A DNA stretch of 64,000 nt, taken from the NCBI RefSeq assembly GCF_039538365.1, contig NZ_BAABCA010000003.1, positions 186,001-250,000 of the forward strand. The letters are read 5' to 3'. The translations under genes and the position numbers were made by a program. This DNA is from Postechiella marina. Its GTDB lineage: Bacteria; Bacteroidota; Bacteroidia; Flavobacteriales; Flavobacteriaceae. Shown here piece after piece: positions 61,001 through 64,000 of this stretch (positions are counted from its first letter, which is position 1; each line of letters opens with the position of its first letter). The notes below the pieces were generated by a model, which saw nothing but the letters and a program-made list of their open reading frames with translations, searched no databases and had not been told where the DNA came from.

Positions 61001-62467
61001 AACACCATCGTTAGCAAACTCACCTACTTGATACACTTTATCGCCTCGTGTATATTGAAAAGCTACAGCTAAAACCTCGTCGTTATTTAATCGTTGATTT
61101 AACGAAATATATCCTAATTGTGAATTAAAAACATACTCTTGACCGTTAATTAATTTTCTTGCATTTTCTAATTTGGCATAATCAAAACCTTCTTTTACTT
61201 GATTAGATAGTGGGCCAAAACCTTGTTGGGCAGTAGCAACATCTCTAATGGCTTCTGTTAAAATAGAGCCTGAACCAATAGTTGTTGGGTCGAAACCATT
61301 ATTTCCATTGTCTGGATAAGCTCCTGGTGCAGAGTTTACTGGTACAGAAGACCCTAATTTATCGCTTTCACCTAAATCTTGAAGCGCAACGATGTTTCTA
61401 ACATTCTCGGTTCTATTACTTCTATTTGTTATCCAAACCTCTAATCTTGTAATTTGTACACCTCCATTGTTTATAAACGGATAATTAACCAAGGCTTGGT
61501 CGTACTTGTCTCTAAAATATTGTGCTAAAAAGTAATGTCGGTTTTCGTCGTAATCTCTAGCAAAGAGTTCAAATTCCTCTAATGTCCCGCCACCTTGGGC
61601 AACCACAGTTGTAGCCTGCGATTTTTGTTCTGAAAACACACCTGTAACGGTGGTTCTTCCAAATTGTAATTGTGCTTTAACACCAAATAAACTTTGTGCT
61701 CCTGTAATTAAAGAACTGTTTAAAGGCATACTAACATTACCTATTTCTATTTTTTGAATGATAGAATCTTCGCCTCCACCGGCGGTTGGATCGAATTCTA
61801 ATTTAATAAGATTTTGAAAATCGAAGGTAGATTGTGTATCGTAATTAGCATTAACTTGTACTCTAGTACCTACTTTACCTAATAAACTTAGACTAATTCT
61901 TTGATCGAAATCGAATGTAAAGTTACTTCTGTTTTTTGGTGAAAATGAAGGGTTATCTTGTTTTGAAAACAAAACACCTAAATCCATTTCTACAGACCCC
62001 TGCGGAACAACTTCAATTACATTACTACCAAAAATGGTTGAAAAAAGATCTGAATTAACATAAAACTCTGGTAATAAGTTTTTCTGTCCATCTTCTGTAC
62101 CATTTTTTTTACCATCAAAGGCGTCAATCTTTTCTTTATAATAAGATTTTAAATTCTCTTTAGCCACCAAATCTTGAAACTCCTTTGGTGTTAAAATAAT
62201 AGGGTAATTAATGTTGAATTCGCCTATTTTTTCGGTAAAAATATAACGATCTGTAATAGCATCATAAGTATATTTAGACTCTATACTAGAAGATTTAGGC
62301 ATTTTTATTGTGCCTAAATTAAATCCTGTTTTAACTGAGTCTTTAGCTGGCTGCTGTGACCATACAGATAACGAACATAAGAAAACTAAAAGTAAAAAAG
62401 TGTTTTTAATGTACTTTACGCGACCTCTTATAATCGATTCGTATAAATTATAATTAGCTGTATTCAA
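55097..62467 (-). CDS. sprA: SprA/Sov, outer-membrane translocon of the type IX secretion system
   Basis: SprA (Sov in Porphyromonas) is the very large outer-membrane barrel through which T9SS cargo crosses, and it is essential for gliding in Flavobacterium johnsoniae. The 2456-residue length fits. The signal peptide follows a long basic start (NTFLLLVFLCSLSVWSQ), and there may be an alternative shorter start inside it. The N-terminal region has YTYDAITDRYIFTEKIGEFN and many GKVGTRVQVNANYDTQSTF-type strands. Repeated beta blocks fill the rest (for example GRVLVEGIDYTVNYQLGRVQ and SFVDDFEGSQ-like YVDDFEGSQNAIDLKSQQSW). It ends in a C-terminal strand (SGFTLRYNFGN). It follows ruvA by five bases, so both are transcribed together. 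remB and the tonB genes lie downstream. Confidence 0.95.
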   Translation of the reverse strand: MNTANYNLYESIIRGRVKYIKNTFLLLVFLCSLSVWSQQPAKDSVKTGFNLGTIKMPKSSSIESKYTYDAITDRYIFTEKIGEFNINYPIILTPKEFQDLVAKENLKSYYKEKIDAFDGKKNGTEDGQKNLLPEFYVNSDLFSTIFGSNVIEVVPQGSVEMDLGVLFSKQDNPSFSPKNRSNFTFDFDQRISLSLLGKVGTRVQVNANYDTQSTFDFQNLIKLEFDPTAGGGEDSIIQKIEIGNVSMPLNSSLITGAQSLFGVKAQLQFGRTTVTGVFSEQKSQATTVVAQGGGTLEEFELFARDYDENRHYFLAQYFRDKYDQALVNYPFINNGGVQITRLEVWITNRSNRTENVRNIVALQDLGESDKLGSSVPVNSAPGAYPDNGNNGFDPTTIGSGSILTEAIRDVATAQQGFGPLSNQVKEGFDYAKLENARKLINGQEYVFNSQLGYISLNQRLNNDEVLAVAFQYTRGDKVYQVGEFANDGVNATDVSTDTNSGQVTQVVNTNLVLKLLKSSITNINQPIWDLMMKNIYDTGAYNLSSEDFKFNIFYNEASPLNFIKPVDGTPFPLFDNLTTNTSDDKEIIDTPLLRLFNLDKLNYNNDPQSNGDGFFDFVPGLTVLPQNGKIIFTKVEPFGRYLFDILDNDGNPNNNEADYEADEYANANQEKYVYDILYKETKTAALEEIEKNKFQLKGRYKSSGGDGIPLGAFNVPRGSVKVTAGGRVLVEGIDYTVNYQLGRVQILDEALKASNTPIQVSTENNAVFGQQTKRFTGINVEHKFNDDFVLGATLLNLNERPLTQKANYGTEPINNTIFGFNGNYATEVPFLTRLANKLPNIDTDVPSNLSVRGEFAYLAPGAPKGTDLNGEATSYVDDFEGSQNAIDLKSQQSWFLSSRPKDVDGNNDENEVKDGNGIENGYDRAMLNWYNIDPIFYSNQRPGEISDDDISTLFTSRVFINELFPDRDLVQGQISVINTLDLAYYPEERGPYNFQPYGLNGNDLTSPKDSWAGITRQLTSSDLEQANVEYIEFWLQDPFQDNPNAATAGGKLVFNLGNISEDIVKDGRKLYENGLPKNGDISGLLPTDFGSVVPQNQSLIYAFDSTGEERVNQDVGYDGYDDNEELAKFGTGFGDDPSNDNYSYFLNTEGDIFERYKKYNGVEGNTPDTFSDTQRAGNTQPDVEDINRDNTMNTIDSYFEYELDISRASFPEVNDIDEIPDTNTFKEFLTDIKVQPRTLANGDRVDVRWYQVRIPIDVPLDRFDDDSNPRNQMYKRYGGITDFRSIRFVRMYLKEFEEKTVFRFGTLDLVRSDWRRYKQTLQANKDNPDDDATDFSVGIIGTIENEGSYVVPPGIEQEELFNNNTVVRQNEQSLVVNVCDLESQDSRGVYKNLNVDMRQYKRLRMFIHAEEEGNGFNDESDSDPNKSLVGFIRMGNDLTENYYQIELPLQKSAKGSTNENEVWPEENQINLTIDVLGKIKAELIANPSNGEASFYDVIGDDVFATNEFAPYTVGQHRVAIKGNPNFGDIRTLMVGVKNAVAGDTPAASPVCAQVWFNELRLSDMDNEGGWAAVLSVDTNVADFMNISATGRRSTSGFGTIEQGPSQRSLEDVKQYDVVTNINVGQLLPKKWGVQVPFNYAQSEETITPKYDQFYKDLTLESRLNAAETAVDREEVKQNSEDYTKRQSINFIGVRKTRTTDKTPRFYDVENFTFNYSYNKMEHRDFEIENAVNKTVRAGANYAFNFNPVPIEPFKKNDSIFKGKYWKFLKDFNFNLLPTSFTINTDINRQFNKQKFREIDLGGDNIGIEELFRRNYTFDFQYTINYNLTKSLQFNFTAANNNIVRNYFKDNIVNGEQDPTLDVWDGFLDFGDPNRQNQDLGVTYKLPLNKIPTFSFIDATYQYSGNFQWQKGSDLYGALEFEGNTYDLGNNIQNANTHNINANLDMRKFYKYVGLEKKPTRTVRTRTRTRTLPGSPPGVPKKKESKPKSKNKAGAKLLNAGIDVLTSIKRITLNYSENNGTFLPGYLQSPGFVGTLKPTLGYTFGSQSDIRYLAARRGWLTVFPEFNQQYTETHTKQLDVSANLEPVKDLKIDLVANRAYYENFTENYRVDVVGNSYEYNALTPNTFGNFNISTLLIKTAFSKSDEVTSDAFNDFRDNRLTVARRLAAEKGADVNDVDDEGYPKGFGKNSQAVLLPSFLAAYTGKDANDVKLGAFRDVPIPNWDLKYTGFMKMKWFKERFKRFSVTHGYRSVYTINQFQTNLDYTAPNYALAYNDANQVAESKDQSGNYKNETLYSNINLSEMFSPLVRIDFEMKNSIKILAEIQKDRMLSLSFDNNLLTEIQGNEYIFGLGYRIKDVRIKSQLAGPKKRIVSDLNMKADISVRDNKTIIRYLDLENNQVTSGQTIWGLKYSADYSFSKNLTGIFYFDYSFSEYAISTAFPQTTIRSGFTLRYNFGN

Positions 62468-62472
62468 ATCTA

Positions 62473-63054
62473 TTATAAATTTTTTAAAGCCTGTTTAATA
62501 ATATCCTCCACACTTGCTTCGGGTTGTGCTACAACAATTTTATCGACAACTCGTTCTGCCTGTTTTTTAACAAAACCAAGCACCTCCAATGCAGATAACG
62601 CTTCATCTTTATTGGTATTGCCTTTACTTACAGAAACTTCGTCTAAATCATAAATTTTTAGAACTTTATCTTTAAGGTCTAAAATAACACGTTGAGCTGT
62701 TTTTGCACCAATACCTTTTATAGATTGAATTAAAGCGACATCGCCAATTGCAATACCTTCTCTTACTTGTTTTGGAGTTAAAGACGACAACATAGTACGA
62801 GCTATACTTGCCCCAATACCACTTACAGATATTAGCAACCTAAAAATTTCGCGCTCTGCAATAGAAGAAAACCCATAAAGAGTATGCGAATCTTCTTTAA
62901 CCTGTAAATGAGTATACAGTTTTAGTTGCTCATTATCTGGTATTTGAGAAAAAGTATGTAATGAAATATTTAGCATATAACCTACTCCATTGCAATCTAT
63001 AACCACATGGGTTGGGTTTTTCTCTGTAAGTTTTCCTTGTATATGTGTTATCAT
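62473..63054 (-). CDS. ruvA: Holliday junction branch migration protein RuvA
   Basis: RuvA holds the Holliday junction while RuvB drives branch migration. The 193-residue protein has the N-terminal OB domain (MITHIQGKLTEKNPTHVVID), the helix-hairpin-helix domain (LISVSGIGASIARTML and LIQSIKGIGAKTAQRVILDL) and the C-terminal RuvB-contact domain (EALSALEVLGFVKKQAERVV). No ruvB or ruvC is adjacent; the placement directly before sprA is typical of flavobacteria. Its promoter is probably at 63077-63084. Confidence 0.97.
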   Translation of the reverse strand: MITHIQGKLTEKNPTHVVIDCNGVGYMLNISLHTFSQIPDNEQLKLYTHLQVKEDSHTLYGFSSIAEREIFRLLISVSGIGASIARTMLSSLTPKQVREGIAIGDVALIQSIKGIGAKTAQRVILDLKDKVLKIYDLDEVSVSKGNTNKDEALSALEVLGFVKKQAERVVDKIVVAQPEASVEDIIKQALKNL

Positions 63055-63076
63055 TTATGTCGATTCGTTGGCTTCC

Positions 63077-63084
63077 CAAATGTA
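63077..63084 (-). promoter_or_regulatory. Probable -7 promoter element of ruvA-sprA
   Basis: On the minus strand, TACATTTG matches TAnnTTTG exactly, 23 bases before the ruvA ATG at 63054. No TTG is found at normal spacing. Confidence 0.45.
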
Positions 63085-63105
63085 AGGAAATTATTTTCTA
63101 ATTGC

Positions 63106-64000
63106 CTAATCTGCTATTGGGTGCTCAATTCCCCACTTTTCTTTGTGTTGAGCATCTATAACAGCAATAGCGGTCATGTTTACAATTTCGTCTACGCTTG
63201 CATGTAATTGTAATATATGAACTGGCTTACGCATACCCATCATTATTGGACCAATTGAATCTGCTCCGTTTAACTCTTTTAGCAATTTATAGGTCATGTT
63301 TGCCGAATCTAAATTAGGAAAAACTAGTGTATTTACTTTTTTTCCTGCTAATTTGGAAAATGGAAACTGGTCTTGTAACATTTCGTTATTTAAAGCAAAA
63401 TCTGTTTGTAACTCTCCATCTACAACTAAATCTGGATGATTACGGTGCAACAATGCTACTGCTTCTCTTACTTTTGTAGCTTGCTCGTTAGACGAAGATC
63501 CAAAGTTAGAATAAGATGTCATTGCCATTACAGGCTCTATTCCAAACATTTTAACAACCTTAGATGTCATTTGTGCTATCTTATACAAATCTTTTGAAGT
63601 TGGATTTATATTTATTGAGGTGTCGCTTAAAAACATAGGCCCTCTTTTTGTCATCATAACATTGGTTGTTGCAATACGCGAAGCTCCTTTTGCCATACCA
63701 ATAAGTTCTAACATTGGTTTTACTACCGTTGGATAACTTCTAGAATAACCAGATATTAATGCGTCTGCGTCGCCTTCGTTAACCATCATAGCAGCAAAAT
63801 AATTTCGCTCTCTCATTAAACGCTGGGCTGCATAATATGTTACACCTTTACGCTTTCTTTGCTCCCAATATACTTTAGCATATCTGTTTTTACGCTCGTT
63901 TTCTTCTTCTGTTTTTGGGTCTACAATAAGAACATCTTCATCAAAGCCAATCTCTTCCATTAATTCTTCAATAGTTTCTTTTCGCCCTAAAAGAATAGGA
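63106..64000 (-). CDS. maeB: NADP-dependent malic enzyme, C-terminal phosphotransacetylase-like part (cut by window edge)
   Basis: The reading frame continues through the right edge (PILLGRKETIEELM precedes an internal Met at 63960), so the true start is outside the window. The visible 298 residues match the phosphate-acetyltransferase-like C-terminal domain of MaeB-type malic enzymes: MRERNYFAAMMVNEGDADAL, then SGYSRSYPTVVKPMLELIG, and later FPFSKLAGKKVNTLVFPNLD and GPIMMGMRKPVHILQLHAS. That domain is regulatory (acetyl-CoA binding) rather than catalytic. The enzyme converts malate to pyruvate with NADPH. The N-terminal catalytic part is not visible. Confidence 0.9.
   Translation of the reverse strand, partial: PILLGRKETIEELMEEIGFDEDVLIVDPKTEEENERKNRYAKVYWEQRKRKGVTYYAAQRLMRERNYFAAMMVNEGDADALISGYSRSYPTVVKPMLELIGMAKGASRIATTNVMMTKRGPMFLSDTSININPTSKDLYKIAQMTSKVVKMFGIEPVMAMTSYSNFGSSSNEQATKVREAVALLHRNHPDLVVDGELQTDFALNNEMLQDQFPFSKLAGKKVNTLVFPNLDSANMTYKLLKELNGADSIGPIMMGMRKPVHILQLHASVDEIVNMTAIAVIDAQHKEKWGIEHPIAD

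Noticed and set aside
1..64000. CRISPR arrays, tRNA and rRNA genes, insertion sequences, prophage genes
   Set aside because: Looked for in all gaps; no regularly spaced repeats, no cloverleaf-like sequence with a T-loop consensus, and no transposase or integrase found.

Overview
The window comes from the chromosome of a flavobacterium (Bacteroidota, family Flavobacteriaceae by gene content and synteny). The evidence is strong AT richness, A-rich rather than Shine-Dalgarno leaders, Bacteroidota-type promoters (TAnnTTTG at -7), a complete sprA-gcvH-vanZ-tonB-remB gliding block, a PorP/SprF protein, and flavobacterial cox-assembly gene order. It is almost wholly coding. No intergenic gap exceeds 300 bases, and I saw no tRNA, rRNA, CRISPR array or insertion sequence.

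Layout. 1-700: the tail of a LacI-type regulator and an apparently chimeric ORF in which the front of a phytanoyl-CoA-dioxygenase-like gene is joined in frame to the back of a sugar-isomerase-like gene. 767-4977: uppP, truB, a TonB-like protein, a thioredoxin-like protein, tag and a DUF2490 protein. 5090-7677: a TPR LytS-type kinase and its LytTR regulator. 7784-12572: a five-gene cassette without known function, in which three proteins share one unnamed domain, ending in a cytosolic M48 metalloprotease with a TerB-like tail. 12661-17862: aat, a DUF3127 protein, a flavin reductase, a histidine kinase, a zinc-ribbon membrane protein, HIT, greA and a Rieske-like lipoprotein. 17925-25794: a TPP-riboswitch-controlled TonB receptor, arfB, DUF4301, pnuC, a GGGP synthase, a phosphopantetheinyl transferase and ahcY. 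26001-32214: a PhoD-type phosphatase, a second LytTR/LytS pair and a VWA lipoprotein. 32283-38819: PorP/SprF, a duplicated-domain Nfu scaffold, dodecin, a DUF255 thioredoxin, DUF1304, MscS and tsaB. 38920-44551: a MacAB-TolC-like efflux operon. 44680-50118: a cytochrome oxidase assembly operon (ctaB, two subunit III genes, subunit IV, SCO and a degenerate SCO paralogue, DUF420). 50228-50316: a GC-rich repeat. 50330-64000: remB, two tonB genes, vanZ, gcvH, sprA, ruvA and a partial malic enzyme.

How it fits together. SprA is the outer-membrane translocon of the type IX secretion system. With RemB and a PorP/SprF relative it suggests a gliding, T9SS-bearing cell. The TonB proteins would energise outer-membrane receptors, such as the probable thiamine receptor under the TPP riboswitch. 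The cox block installs haem and copper in an aerobic terminal oxidase. Most regulation visible here is by Bacteroidota sigma-A promoters, simple terminators, one clear riboswitch and an attenuator-like greA leader.

Most interesting for follow-up: the 7784-12572 cassette, the greA leader, the GC-rich repeat at 50228-50316, the SSB-like tail on the DUF3127 protein, and the chimeric ORF at the left edge.
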